64,000 nt of DNA from Semisulcospira habei (GCA_036245525.1 BTPG01000004.1:49491323-49555322); one strand, 5' to 3'; shown: positions 11,284-22,390, counted from the stretch's first letter. Notes: generated from the letters alone by a model not told the origin. Made by a program: numbers and translations.

Positions 11284-11507
11284 TTGGTCTGGACTTTATC
11301 ATACTTGTTACGTCAAACGGTTAACATTTGTGTGTACATCGTATTCCGTAGGGATGCAGAGGAACCAGGCCCAGGATGTTCAGGTTGACGGGTCGTATAT
11401 AGTTTTTAAGTGGTACAGATCGGCGGCCTTACTTGGGTCTGCTGCTCAGTGATTTTCCCATACAAGTAGCGTCTAAACGGACAGGTCAGCCTCAGTCAGT
11501 ATATCGC

Positions 11508-11711
11508 GGTACTCTACCCCAAGGCCGCATTTAAGAGGTGTCACCCAACAGCTATGTACCAGTTGCAGGAAATGGGTCGGCCATGATAATTCAAGGGTAG
11601 TGTCAGATTAGCTTGGCGCCGGAAGGCGCCAAGCTAATCTGGCACTACCCTTGAAGTATCATGGTCGACGCATCTCCTGATGTTGTAGCGCGTGGGGGCT
11701 TAGTGGGTTAA
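11508..11711. mobile_element. Family B TTAA element, copy 3
   Basis: Hairpin core AATTCAAGGGTAGTGTCAG with GGCGCC-GGAA-GGCGCC apex. The right end GGGCTTAGTGGG-TTAA closes at 11708-11711. That TTAA is also the left end of the family K element. Confidence 0.75.
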
Positions 11712-12092
11712 AGTACCATTACTCATAAATCTGAAGACACATTTCAGCACCATTTAGTGTCAGGTGTTTGTTATGCCCTGTCGACACGCCTGATGAACTT
11801 GAACAGCAGTTGGGACACGCAGCAAAAGCACACGCGTAACTGCACTTACTTATTCCGAGTTGCCGTCATTGTCAGTCTGTTCAGTTTAGCCGTTTCTCGC
11901 ACCGATAGCGGCGTTGTATTTATAGAACAGCGTGGAATCACCGTCAGGATACTTGATATAAAGACGACGTGTGCTGAACTGGATTGTCCTGTGTCTTAAT
12001 GAACCATAGGTAGACCTGTGTGTTGCTTTTCGTAACAATCAGCTGTTGCAGAAGTGTATCTTTGAACAGATACGGCGGTAGTGGGCCGTTAA
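11708..12092 (+). mobile_element. Family K TTAA element, copy 1 (385 bp)
   Basis: TTAA-bounded, without a strong central hairpin. It contains AAGACACATTTCAGCACC near the left end and GATACGGCGGTAGTGGGCC at the right. Other copies: 19986-20362, 30539-30915 and, inverted and interrupted by a LINE, 52451-54386. It shares both terminal TTAA sites with family B neighbours. No coding capacity was found. Confidence 0.75.
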
Positions 12093-12269
12093 GACGTGTC
12101 ACCCAACAACTATGTACCAGTTGCAGCAGATGCGGGGTCGGCCATGATAATTCAAGGGTAGTGCCAGATTAGCTTGGCGTCTTCCGGCGCCAAGCTAATC
12201 AGGCACTACATTTGAATTATCCTGGTCGACCCATCTCCTGCTGTGGCACGTTGGGGCTTCGTGGATTAA
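12089..12269. mobile_element. Family B TTAA element, copy 4
   Basis: Starts at the TTAA that ends family K copy 1 and finishes at TTAA 12266-12269. Hairpin core present; the apex has lost one base of symmetry (GGCGTC versus GGCGCC). Confidence 0.75.
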
Positions 12270-12749
12270 CTCATTCTACCCCAGACACACCACAGCAATA
12301 AGAATAAGAATACTAATAAGAGTACTTTATTATCTCGAAAAGAGAAATTCGGTTGTGGTACATTTATAACAAATAGTACAAACAAGACATAAAAACATTA
12401 TAGCATAATTATGAACATTTTCTCCCTGCACTTGCACAGCTACAAATTCCAAATGGATATAAAGTAAACACTACAAAATCTTTACACATAACTCTTACAC
12501 ATCTCACACAAACATCTTTTATGGACTGAACTGAGCGGCACTTATACATTCACACCCACCTCTACATATATAAGGATCGACCATGATAGCTCAAGGGTGA
12601 TGCCAGAATAGCTTGGCGCCTTTGGGCGCCAAGCTATTCTGGCATCACCCTTGAACTATCATGGTCGATCTGTGTCCTGCACTGCAATGCAGTCTTCAAA
12701 GGACAACGGCAACATTTTAAAAATTCGGTGTTGGGGTAGATTGAGTTAA
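12266..12749. mobile_element. Family B TTAA element, copy 5, carrying a ~265-bp insertion
   Basis: Ends CTCATTCTACCCCAG and TTGGGGTAGATTGAG lie inside TTAA 12266-12269 and 12746-12749. Related copies read CACAGCAAG then GATCGAGCATG; here about 12298-12565 is inserted between those words. The insert begins with AATAAGAATAAG and includes CTTTATTATCTCG, like a retroposon tail in reverse. The hairpin arms (GGTGATGCCAG/CTGGCATCACC) remain well paired. Confidence 0.75.
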
Positions 12750-13289
12750 GTCAGTCGGACCGCGTCAGTTCTGCGCGATCGGGATATTGTAGTGCTGGAT
12801 TTATACATAGACACGTGAATAAAAACCCGTCCCGTCGTGGAACTGCGGGCTGGCGTCGGCCCAGTGCCCTTTTGCTCACCAAGCCGCGGGAGCCACTGAA
12901 AGGCATGTGAGTGTCACAGGTCCGATAATACACAGGAGCGCGCCGTTACATCCCAAAGAGTTTACCAGCTACAGATTCGGCCTGGTCATAGCACTGAGGT
13001 TGAGCTGCAATTGTTTTGCACTCTAGAGAAAAACTCCCCAGTTTGCATGACTAACTCAGAACGAAAAATATTAAACGCATCTGCGACAGGTGTCATTGAT
13101 GCGTTGCTCCAAAATCAATTCAAACAACGGCACAACGAAGAAAACTGGATGTCGTCAATCTGGAGAAGAAAAAAAAAAAAAAAAAAAAAAAACCCCACAA
13201 ACAAACAAACAAAAAAAACCAACCTAACAAACACTAAACAATTAATAACACTGAATAGCCTGGCCGAGACGTAATGATCGAAGACGGCG

Positions 13290-13381
13290 GCCCAGTGTGC
13301 AAACGGTCCTCGGGCTAAACTCATCAGGGCTGTGCGCGAGCCAACGGCAGCTGATAGCCCGAGGACTGTTTTGCGGACTGG
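13290..13381. repeat. Family E foldback element, copy 1
   Basis: Ends CCCAGTGTGCAAACGGTCC and GGACTGTTTTGCGGACTGG are inverted repeats, with CTCGGGCTA/TAGCCCGAG further in. The centre resembles the GTGCGCGAGCC core of the family. Confidence 0.6.
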
Positions 13382-13417
13382 ATAGGTCAGTCACACTGAC
13401 TATGTACTGAACCTCAT

Positions 13418-13636
13418 TTTACCCGTTATGTGCCGAGCAAAAAACACCACCCAACTGCAAGATGTATAGATCCGCATGAGCCCCCGCAGTTGCGGGGGCT
13501 CATGAGGATCTATGCCTCTTGTTGGCACCACTTTGAATCCATGCGCCTGGAAAGCTAGGACATTTGGGTGAATTAATAAGGAATGCCAGAAACTGACATG
13601 GTCTGCGGCAGCTGGCCGACTGACTGAACGGATTAA
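13418..13636. mobile_element. Family C TTAA element, copy 1
   Basis: Left end TTTACCCGTTATGTGCCGAG (TTAA mutated), right end at TTAA 13633-13636. The hairpin at 13457-13522 has arms AGATCCGCATGAGCCCCCGC and their complement. The left flank GTGCCGAG..AACACC matches the start of the satellite at 15613. Confidence 0.75.
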
Positions 13637-13654
13637 GTCTCAGATGGTTCTAGA

Positions 13655-14404
13655 TCACGGCCGGGGCAGCATGCGCGGTCTTGGACTAGCAGAGCTGTCG
13701 ATGAGGTCAACAAGAAGCATAGATCCTCGAACTACGAGGGTCCATGAAGATCTATTGCTTACTGACACACCCGCCTCCTTCGTTGCTGCCCGGCTTTGAG
13801 CGGAAAAGCTGTACTCACTCACACGCGGTGATACAGCTTCAGTCGGCCGCGTAGCGCACGTGTGTGATACAGCTTTGCTGCGTAAACGGCCACGTGTGCA
13901 CAACATTGTCTTGTAGAACTAAGTCTAGTCTACAAAAAGGTACGGGCACGCGCGATATTGAAACTTAACCCACTTTCAGCTCACGTGGCAATGACATCAT
14001 TTCATAGTGCCGACTGGCACTCTGGCGTCATGAATTTGCGCTATTACGTCATCATGTAGGAACATTTGTCTGTCATCCAAAATATACGAATGGCGAATAC
14101 CTTTATTGTCCCGCAAGATGGGAAATTTGTTTGCTTCGGATTACTGAAAAAAACAACAAAAAACAGATGTAAAAACAACAAATGTGAACAAGAAACAAAT
14201 AAAAACATTTGACTGACTACGCACACCGACCGATTACAGTGAGTACTGTGCACGTACGTATACTGAGTAACACCACAACCATCTGTAATGTTAATACCCA
14301 CCTAGAAAGAAAACGTCGTAAAAAGTGAGACTCAGTGACGACACTACCTTATACCACGCGCTCTGGCTCAACACACGCCCGCACACACGCAAACAACCCC
14401 CCCC

Positions 14405-14444
<40 letters not shown>

Positions 14445-14559
14445 TATCACATGCCATCGCAAATTCATAGACCTGAGGCTGACATCTTGACCGTCCCGCT
14501 TCAAATGATGCCATGGCATCATTTAGTGACGGATAGATGATGGCACAAAAGAAAGACGT
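13655..14559. other. No gene recognised; (CA)n at 14399-14440
   Basis: A short inverted repeat, AGATCCTCGAACTACGAGG, occurs at 13719-13755 (degraded family C core). The rest is unrecognised sequence with a CA run. Confidence 0.45.
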
Positions 14560-14912
14560 ATGCTTTGCACGTCACAGTTCCGTATCTCCTGGAGGAAGGT
14601 GACAAGGCATATTCTTCGGATAAAATAAGAGTATCATCAGATACAGTGTGGAAGGCTTTGTTACGCACCTGCTTCTCATAAAAGAAGAAAGGCAGGGCTG
14701 CTGAACACCAGTTATGTTGCTTCTGATGTCGGTGATAATGCGCTGGAGCTTAGTCGTATCTTTTAGGTTCATGTTCACAAACCAACAGACACATGAGAAG
14801 GTGAGTACACTTTCAATAAAAGACCGATAAAAGAGAGTTAAAACAGAGTTGTCAACATTAAACTTGCGCAGCTTCCTCAAAAGAGAAACATCACACTGTC
14901 TGTCCCATTTAA
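14560..14912 (-). pseudogene. CR1/Rex-type LINE reverse transcriptase C-terminal fragment
   Basis: The minus-strand frame contains CDVSLLRKLRKFNVD, LTLFYRSFIESVLTFS and LKDTTKLQRI, the region just after the RT domain in CR1/Rex-type LINEs. No catalytic motif remains. It is a 5'-truncated remnant and cannot encode a working enzyme. Confidence 0.7.
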
Positions 14913-15019
14913 CGTCACATATTGATCAGTGACGTCACAGTACACAGTAAATTACGTCCAGATTTTTGCCAAGACACAGTGGCGGCTGTGACAATAAATA
15001 AAATAAATAAGGGTGAAAT

Positions 15020-15200
15020 GGAGAGTTTTCCCTCTTCCCCCCCCCCCCCTCCCAACCACCCGCCCTACGTTTTTGAGAAAAAGAAAATCACTTATTTTCA
15101 GTTTTGATTTGAATTTGTTTGATTATTTTTGGAGAGTAGCGTAGGTATGCTGACCGCCCCCCCCCCCCTTTCTTCCTTCTTCCCCCCTCCCCATACCCCC
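15020..15200. repeat. Poly(C)-rich low-complexity repeats
   Basis: Several C runs of 9-13 nt (15038, 15156, 15197 regions) separated by TTTGATT-containing sequence. Similar blocks occur near 8000-8700, 19000-19110 and 61310. Confidence 0.6.
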
Positions 15201-15612
15201 CCCCCCCAATGAAAAATATTTCCTACGCTGCTGGCTGCTGTTGTCACCAAGAGTGTTACATGATTCAGGTATTTAAGTATGAGCCCCTGTGACCGCAGAG
15301 GCTCATGAGAATCTTGGCTTTTGCAGATAGACCGAGCTATGTGCGCGACATGCAGACAGATACCGATTGTGGACAGGACTAGTCACTGAACAGGTTTTCC
15401 CGCCCCGGAAAAAAAGTGAGTGACATTTTCGTCTCGGAAGAAGGCCGGATGTTATGATATTATGGGTTAATGTCGCACATTAACTCCCCCTCCCCTAACC
15501 CCCCCCCCCCCCCCCTTCCCAAAAAAAAAAAAAAAAAATCGTGTTAGTAAGTCGCGTTACATGGCCTTAAAAATAAAACTACAATAAGAAGACGCGACCT
15601 TCAATTCACAGT

Positions 15613-17518
15613 TTAACCTTTTTTGTGCCGAGAACACCATCCAGCTGCAAGAGGTATAGATCCTCATGAGCCCCCGCACTTGCGAGAACACCATCCAGCT
15701 GCAAGAGGTATAGATCCTCATGAGCCCCCGCACTTGCGAGAACACCTTCCAGCTGCAAGAGGTATAGATCCTCATGAGCCCCCGCACTTGCGAGAACACC
15801 ATCCAGCTGCAAGAGGTATAGATCCTCATGAGCCCCCGCACTTGCGAGAACACCATCCAGCTGCAAGAGGTATCCCCGCACTTGCGAGAACACCTTCCAG
15901 CTGCAAGAGGTATAGATCCTCATGAGCCCCCGCACTTGCGAGAACACCATCCAGCTGCAAGAGGTATAGATCCTCATGAGCCCCCACACTTGCGAGAACA
16001 CCATCCAGCTGCAAGAGGTATAGATCCTCATGAGCCCCCGCACTTGCGAGCACCTTCCAGCTGCAAGAGGTATAGATCCTCATGAGCCCCCGCAGTTGCG
16101 AGAACACCATCCAGCTGCAAGAGGTATAGATCCTCATGAGCCCCCGCAGTTGCGAGAACACCATCCAGCTGCAAGAGGTATAGATCCTCATGAGCCCCCG
16201 CACTTGCGAGAACACCATCCAGCTGCAAAAGGTATAGATCCTCATGAGCCCCCGCAGTTGCGAGCACCTTCCGGCTGCAAGAGGTATAGATCCTCATGAG
16301 CCCCCGCACTTGCGAGAACACCTTCCAGCTGCAAGAGGTATAGATCCTCATGAGCCCCCGCACTTGCGAGAACACCTTCCAGCTGCAAGAGGTATAGATC
16401 CTCATGAGCCCCCGCACTTGCGAGAACACCTTCCAGCTGCAAGAGGTAGAGATCCTCATGAGCCCCCGCAGTTGCGAGAACACCTTCCAGCTGCAAGAGG
16501 TATAGATCCTCATGAGCCCCCGCACTTGCGAGAACACCTTCCAGCTGCAAGAGGTATAGATCCTCATGAGCCCCCGCACTTGCGAGCACCTTCCGGCTGC
16601 AAGAGGTATAGATCCTCATGAGCCCCCGCACTTGCGAGCACCTTCCGGCTGCAAGAGGTATAGATCCTCATGAGCCCCCGCACTTGCGAGCACCTTCCGG
16701 CTGCAAGAGGTATAGATCCTCATGAGCCCCCGCACTTGCGAGAACACCTTCCAGCTGCAAGAGGTATAGATCCTCATGAGCCCCCGCAGTTGCGAGCACC
16801 TTCCGGCTGCAAGAGGTATAGATCCTCATGAGCCCCCGCACTTGCGAGAACACCTTCCAGCTGCAAGAGGTATAGATCCTCATGAGCCCCCGCACTTGCG
16901 AGAACACCTTCCGGCTGCAAGAGGTATAGATCCTCATGAGCCCCCGCACTTGCGAGAACACCTTCCGGCTGCAAGAGGTATAGATCCTCATGAGCCCCGC
17001 ACTTGCGAGAACACCTTCCAGCTGCAAGAGGTATAGATCCTCATGAGCCCCCGCACTTGCGAGAACACCTTCCGGCTGCAAGAGGTATAGATCCTCATGA
17101 GCCCCCGCACTTGCGAGAACACCTTCCGGCTGCAAGAGGTATAGATCCTCATGAGCCCCCGCACTTGCGAGAACACCATCCAGCTGCAAGAGGTATAGAT
17201 CCTCATGAGCCCCCGCACTTGCGAGAACACCTTCCGACTGCAAGAGGTATAGATCCTCATGAGCCCCCGCACTTGCGAGAACACCTTCCAGCTGCAAGAG
17301 GTATAGATCCTCATGAGCCCCCGCACTTGCGAGAACAGCATCCAACTGCAAGAGGTATAGATCCTCATGAGCCCCCGCAACTGCGGGGGCTCATGAGGAT
17401 CTATGCCTCTTGCTGACACCACTTTGAATCCATGTTCCTGGGAAAGCTTGTTTGTATTGAATTAACGAAGGTTGCAGAAACGCTATCTGCATCACTGAAC
17501 TGGCTCTGAAGGGGTTAG
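15613..17518. mobile_element. Family C TTAA element, copy 2, expanded into a satellite (1.9 kb)
   Basis: Starts TTAACCTTTTTTGTGCCGAG at 15613 and ends GAAGGGGTTAG at 17518. Ordinary copies are about 215 bp. The extra length is a tandem array of the left hairpin arm (separate entry). One complete hairpin remains at the right, with the single right arm at 17383-17413 and the usual flank GACACCACTTTGAATCCATG. Confidence 0.85.
15630..17390. repeat. 54-bp satellite made from a family C left arm, about 33 units
   Basis: The unit is about 54 bp and contains CTGCAAGAGGTATAGATCC, CATGAGCCCCCGCACTTGC and GAGAACACCTTCC. Variants delete two bases (GAGCACC), swap CCATCC for CCTTCC, or swap CACTTGC for CAGTTGC. 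One unit near 15870 lacks the middle part. Because 54 is a multiple of three, long repetitive frames appear on both strands; these are not evidence of coding. Confidence 0.95.
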
Positions 17519-18220
17519 CGGCTTTCGTGTACATGATGTAATTCTTACGTGAGCGTATAGGGCTCGGGAAGTTCCCCGCCGCGTTACCTAGCAGCGTCGG
17601 CGCGTCAGCCGCCATATTAGGAGGATAGAAAAGTCTAGTAGCAAAGTAGTTTTTCAACACCTTTTTCTTTATGTTTCTTCCTCTTTAGAAACAAACAATA
17701 ACAGATTCTGATTAGCGGTTTCCTACGGTGATGACAAGACTTGCTGTTATTGCCTAAGTATAGCACGTCAGAACTTTCCTGACGCCGATTCAGTGTCCTG
17801 ACAGCGATTTCCTTATGAGGGCCTTATCGCGAATCCTCTCAAGATGACCGCCACGACTAGCGTGATGTCTTGAGCTTTCCAAGCCCTATACACGCCTTAG
17901 CTTATTAGTTTATGGCTATTTCTCATCTAATAGCTTTGAGATCCATCATTAAAGTGATCTGCCCCATACAATTTGCCGATACAACGATTGCGCACTTGGA
18001 GTTCTTCATAAATGGAAAACTATATAGCCTGGTATCACGCCATACTTCAAGTTGATACTTTCACCACAGAAATGAGAAATAGCACTTTGTGTACTTGTCT
18101 GTATACATGACTATTTTGAAAAAAGGGGTTTAACCCGAAATATTAATAAATTGTGTTGTAATTGTCTTTTTTATGCGTGTTTCTTCTTCGTTGAAATTTT
18201 TTTTCATTTTACGATATTCA
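17519..18220. other. No gene recognised; family I arm remnant at 18120-18200
   Basis: Contains AATATTAATAAATTGTGTTG and GCGTGTTTCTTCTTCG, matching the right half of family I. Otherwise unrecognised. Confidence 0.5.
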
Positions 18221-18453
18221 GTCAAACTTTTGATCTGCACCATGGTAGAACATTTATAAACAAGATGGGATGAACCAAAAGCCACAAAGTCTCTTCTCTA
18301 CCCCCCTCCCTACCCCATAGAAAATAATGGGGTGGGGGACAGAGTATCCCCTGTCCCCCTACTCCCCCCCCCCCCCACACACACACCGGCCCCTCCCTAC
18401 CCATAATTATGTTGACTGTCGCCTGCCCAGTAATTTTGCAGAAAGAAGACATA

Positions 18454-18852
18454 TCCTAATGCACAAAAGGCCATTGGGCCGATGTCGGTCGCCGTTGGCC
18501 CGCGCACGGCTGTGTTTGTGTGTCTGTGCACGGCTGTGTTTGTGTGTCTGTGCACGGCTGTGTTTGTGTGTCTGCGCACGGCTGTGTTTGTGTGTCTGTG
18601 CACGGCTGTGTTTGTGTGTCTGTGCACGGCTGTGTTTGTGTGTCTGTGCACGGCTGTGTTTGTGTGTCTGTGCACGGCTGTGTTTGTGTGTCTGCGCACG
18701 GCTGTGTTTGTGTGTCTGTGCACGGCTGTGTTTGTGTGTCTGTGCACGGCTGTGTTTGTGTGTCTGTGCACGGCTGTGTTTGTGTGTCTGTGCACGGCTG
18801 TGCGCGGGCCAACGGCGGCCGACGTCGAGCCGATGACCTTTTGCGTATTGGG
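18454..18852. mobile_element. Family E foldback element, copy 2, with expanded apex
   Basis: The left arm GCACAAAAGGCCATTGGGCC..GTTGGCCCGCGCACGG and the right arm CGCGGGCCAAC..GATGACCTTTTGCG pair as in other family E copies. Where other copies have a few-nt loop, this one has 12 copies of a 24-bp unit. Confidence 0.8.
18504..18803. repeat. 24-bp tandem array, 12 full units plus a partial
   Basis: The unit GCACGGCTGTGTTTGTGTGT-CTGT repeats with exact 24-bp spacing; two units have CTGC instead of CTGT. It begins and ends with the family E apex word GCACGGCTGTG, so it arose by expansion of the hairpin centre. Frames through it on both strands are artefacts of a length divisible by three. Confidence 0.95.
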
Positions 18853-19287
18853 ATAGATTAAAAGAAAAAAAGTGTTAGTTCGTTTCAAGGCTGGACGACT
18901 CTCGTATCGCCTCTCCGGTTGCCTTGAGATAAATTGTCACAGGCTGAACTGAACTGCCCCCCGCCCGCCCCCAACCCTCCCCCCCATCCCCCCCCCCCCC
19001 ATCCCCCAACTTTTTCTTCTTTTTTTTTGAGACTGAAGAGTGACATGTTAGGCACGCTGCAGCACCACCACCCCTCCCCTCCCCCCCCACCCACCCACCC
19101 ACCCCAACTCCCTCCCACAACCCATGGAAAAAAAATGTCTTTCTCTCTTCTACGGCCTTTTCACAATACTCGCTGGTCAGTACTAAGAACACGACGAGTG
19201 AAATCTCACTTCGCTTATCTTGTCGTCAAGTTTGCCGCGTAGATCCGGCCGCAGTAAATTTGCTGATAAGAAAAATGCACGTGGAGT

Positions 19288-19358
19288 GTGTGCGTGTCTG
19301 CGGTTTGGGGTCTTTACGGTGTGCAGCCGTAAGGTCCCAAATCACAGACCAGCACACG
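19288..19358. repeat. Family D foldback element, copy 1
   Basis: Right arm CCGTAAGGTCCCAAATCAC then AGACCAGCACAC; left arm is the diverged complement. The best copy is at 50427-50495. Confidence 0.7.
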
Positions 19359-19393
19359 ACTGACACGAGGTCATCGTTGGAGTGAAACTGTGT

Positions 19394-19615
19394 TTAACCG
19401 GCCTTTCAGCCCCCAAGGTCCCATTTCTCAAATTTTGGAGGTGTTGCCTAACGACTGGTGTACCAGTTGCAGGAGATGGCCGCTTGACCATGATAATTCA
19501 AGGGTAGTGCCAGATTAGCTTAGCGCCTGAAGGCGCCAAGCTAATCTGGCACTACCCTTGAATCGTCATGGTCGACCCATCTCCTGCCGTAGGGATCCGG
19601 GGCTAAAAGGGTTAA
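19394..19615. mobile_element. Family B TTAA element, copy 6 (222 bp)
   Basis: TTAA at 19394-19397 and 19612-19615. Flank words run in the opposite order to 51901-52114, so it is inverted. Hairpin with core AATTCAAGGGTAGTGCCAG and one arm mismatch (TTAGCGCC). Confidence 0.85.
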
Positions 19616-19870
19616 TACTGCGCACTGACAGGTTATCAGAGACATGATCAGGTGCACTGAGTCTACGACTAGTACTGCGGTTTGGCAAAAGCCCCGCGTG
19701 TGTCCAGAACAGCGATATTTTCATTGTATATCAATGAAAACCTCGCTCTTCTAAAAAAAAATGGACACACTGATTGTGTGCCAAGTCACGACAGAGTCAG
19801 TACACGTGCACGACAAAGAGATTAGCATAATGTGCGCTCGTCCGCGATAAGTTGGACCGGCCTCCGGCCT

Positions 19871-19946
19871 GAGGCCTAAGCATAGGGGCCTGACGATGGT
19901 GCTTTGACTAGATGCCATGGTCAGGCCCCTTTATGGGCCTAAGGTC
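19871..19946. repeat. Single inverted repeat GGCCTAAGCATAGGGGCC
   Basis: Arms at 19871-19894 and 19920-19946 with a few mismatches and a ~25-nt loop. No second copy seen in the window. Confidence 0.5.
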
Positions 19947-19985
19947 CGAAATCTAAGCCCTCCACACACGCATAGTAATGTACAT

Positions 19986-20362
19986 TTAAAGTACGTATTT
20001 CAGCCGGCACCGACTGTTTGTGTTTGTCAGTTATGCCTTGTCGACACACCTAATGAGCTTCTATGGCAGTTCACACTTGGACATGCAGCAAAAGGACACG
20101 CGTAATCGTACTGATTTATTCCGCGCAGTCGTTAGCGTGTCAATCTCATTTATTTTTTTTTAAGCTGGTTCTCGTACTGATAGCGTTGTATTTGTAGAAC
20201 GGAGTGGAGTCATTGTCAGGTTACTTGATATACAGACGAAGTGTGCTGAACTGGATTGTCCTGTGTGTAAAATGTACCACGACTAGCCCTGCGTGCAGCG
20301 TTTCGTAACCGTATGTTACGGAAGTGTATCTGTGAACAGTTACGGCGGTAGTGGGCATTTAA
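19986..20362 (+). mobile_element. Family K TTAA element, copy 2 (377 bp)
   Basis: TTAA at 19986-19989 and 20359-20362. Shares with copy 1 the words CTTGATATA, GTGCTGAACTGGATTGTCC and TACGGCGGTAGTGGGC. The closing TTAA is also the start of a short family G remnant (20359-20398, TTTGCGTGCCGGTA). Confidence 0.75.
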
Positions 20363-20477
20363 CCTTTTGCGTGCCGGTACCTACACGCAAAGGGTCAGTT
20401 GATTTTATGAGCCCGTCTCACGTTATACTCTGAGTCGGACAGTTTGCCTGGCTGTAGATTACACGCAGGCCAGCCTC

Positions 20478-20520
20478 AGTAATACCAAAGACAATACATA
20501 ATGTATTGCCTTTGGTAATA
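20478..20520. repeat. Short perfect-type hairpin
   Basis: GTAATACCAAAGACAATACAT pairs with ATGTATTGCCTTTGGTAATAC (one mismatch), with a 1-nt loop. Possibly the apex of an unlisted family. Confidence 0.5.
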
Positions 20521-20605
20521 CGCGCTTCAGTATACAGCGATCTCAAATATAACGCGCACAGGTCTCTGGCTCCTGCGCGTGGGGGGGGGGGGGGGGTGTG
20601 CCCGG

Positions 20606-20705
20606 TGAGCAAAAGGTCTCGGGCCGACGTCAGCATTAGCTGGCCCGCGCACGGCCGTGCGCGGGCCAGCTAATGCTGCCGTCGGCCCGAGGACCTTTTG
20701 CTGAG
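20606..20705. mobile_element. Family E foldback element, copy 3
   Basis: Arms run from GAGCAAAAGGTC and GCCGACG to the centre GCCCGCGCACGGCCGTGCGC; paired almost throughout. A poly(G) run of about 17 precedes it at 20580-20596. Confidence 0.8.
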
Positions 20706-20859
20706 CTAGTGTGTGGGTTTTTTTTTTGTTTTTCTGCGCGAGTCTGGATGTAAAATTCAGCACTGCAGTCACTACCCGATCGCGAATACTGAACACCGTG
20801 GTCTGATTTCATGCGGCTCCCGGCTACCGCGTTATACTGAGGCTGATCTGAAAACGCAA

Positions 20860-21116
20860 ACTGATGTGGTATGGGCATGTCACGCGTTCAACAGGGCTTG
20901 CCAAAACAATCCTGCAAGGCACTGTGCAAGGAGGACGAAGGAGAGGAAGACAGAGGAAAAGATGGGAGGACAATATCTCAGAGTGGACAGGACTGAAGCT
21001 GGGCGATTTGCTGAGAATGGCAGAGAACAGAGAGGAATGGAGAGAGCTGGTTGCCAAGTCATCAGTGGTGCCCCAACGGTCGGCAAGACTACGGGATATA
21101 GATAGATAGATAGATC
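20860..21116 (+). pseudogene. 3' end of an RTE-like LINE
   Basis: The translated sequence contains WYGHVTRSTGLAKTILQGT and RRRGRQRKRWEDNISEW, collinear with the last ~80 residues of the LINE at 3-2477 (RRRGRQRKSWVANIKEW). The 3' tail is (GATA)n at 21094-21116. Strongly 5'-truncated; no RT motifs remain. Confidence 0.85.
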
Positions 21117-21236
21117 TGTACTTCTAGTGGCACTGAAGTCCAGCTATCATGGTCGATCTGACTTGCACGACTTTTCCGTGATAAGTAGGCGTTTCTAAAA
21201 TACACGTGTAGATTTTTAATTTCAACTTTCTATCAA

Positions 21237-21329
21237 TAACCCTTTGCGTGTCGGTAGCGGGTGCTGTCGCAATGATTCCTAAAGGAATCACCGCGACAAA
21301 AACCGCTACCTACGCGCTAAAAAAGGGCG
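21237..21329. mobile_element. Family G foldback element, copy 2
   Basis: Left TAACCCTTTGCGTGTCGGTAG; centre GATTCCTAAAGGAATC; right CGACAAAAACCGCTACC. The arms pair over most of their length. Confidence 0.75.
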
Positions 21330-21433
21330 TGGGGGGGGGGGGGGGAACCTAATCCCTACCCCCCCGCCCCCCGCCACCCCCCCCCCCCCACCCCCCCAAA
21401 AAAAATAAACAAAAAAAAAATTTAAAAAAATTA

Positions 21434-21434
21434 A

Positions 21435-21470
<36 letters not shown>

Positions 21471-21500
21471 AATAATAATAACAATAATAATAATAATAAC

Positions 21501-21532
<32 letters not shown>
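21434..21532. repeat. (AAAT)n/(AAT)n tail of the adjacent L2-type LINE
   Basis: AAAT units to about 21470, then AAT/AAC units. This is the 3' end, read in reverse, of the minus-strand LINE at 21533-22390. Confidence 0.8.
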
Positions 21533-22390
21533 AGCGCTTTTCTATAGCGTCCTTCTCCACTTACGCAGGCTCGGAACGCTTTACAAATAATATAAACACA
21601 CAATAAACTACAAATCAACAACAACAAAAACAGCTCAGGCATACTAACCATAGAGGCCCTTTGTTCCACGAGGAATCCAAGGAACTAAGCAAGTAAGTAT
21701 ACTAACCACAGTCTTTCACACAACGAACACATTCTGTTTACAGTAACACCATCCAAAAATCACATGATGGGAAGCAAAGGAAAATTAACACTGATATGTC
21801 AAATTAAAAATATACGTTTTCAGGTTGGTTTTGAAGACTGAGAGTGTCGGGGATTGTACAGAGTTCCACACATGAGGGACCTGGTACTGAAAGACCGAGC
21901 ACCTGCAGTCTCCAAGTTAATTCTCGGTTGGACCAGTAATTTCTGGGAACAAGAACGTAGGCTACGGGAAGGGTTATGAGAGCAGAGACTGGAGGAGAGG
22001 TACAAGGGGAGTGTGTTGTCTAAGTGCTTGTTTGCCAGGGTAGCCAGTTTATATTCAATTCTCTGTTTGACAGGAAGCCAGTGGAGTTGTTTTAACATAG
22101 GGGTAACATGGTCAGAGCGAGTCGTGCGAAGAATTAATCTGGCTGCGTTGTTTTGAATGCGCTGAATGCGACATAGTTGATTTGAGGTGATGCCTGCAAG
22201 AAGCGAATTGCAATAGTCAAGACGAGAAAGCGGGATGCGAGAACAGACACTGAGCTGTGGAATGGTCTTTTCTGTCACAAAGGGTCTTATGATGCTGAGT
22301 CTACGTAGTTCTAAGTAGGCAGTGCGACTATTGTGGCTAACCTGCCTCTCCATAGACAAGGTAGAGTCGAGGTAAGAACACACACAACAA
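21480..22390 (-). mobile_element. CR1/L2-type LINE, 5'-truncated
   Basis: The minus-strand open frame 22398-21820 contains [28 protein letters not shown] and LHWLPVKQRIEYKL, characteristic of the C-terminal domain of CR1/L2-type LINEs. The 3' UTR (21540-21819) ends with GCGTTCCGAG..CGCTATAGAAAAGCGC before an ATT-type tail. The RT catalytic core is absent, so it is a dead copy. Confidence 0.85.

Noticed and set aside
15630..17390. CRISPR-like array (regular repeats)
   Set aside because: No spacers: units are directly adjacent and similar throughout, the genome is eukaryotic, and no cas genes are present.
15600..17420. Long repetitive open frames on both strands
   Set aside because: The 54-bp unit is divisible by three and lacks stops by chance; frames exist on both strands and break at every 52-bp unit. 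It is a satellite, not a protein.
18327..18888. Cysteine/valine-rich and threonine-rich repeat proteins
   Set aside because: Artefact of a 24-bp array in a transposon hairpin; open in several frames at once.
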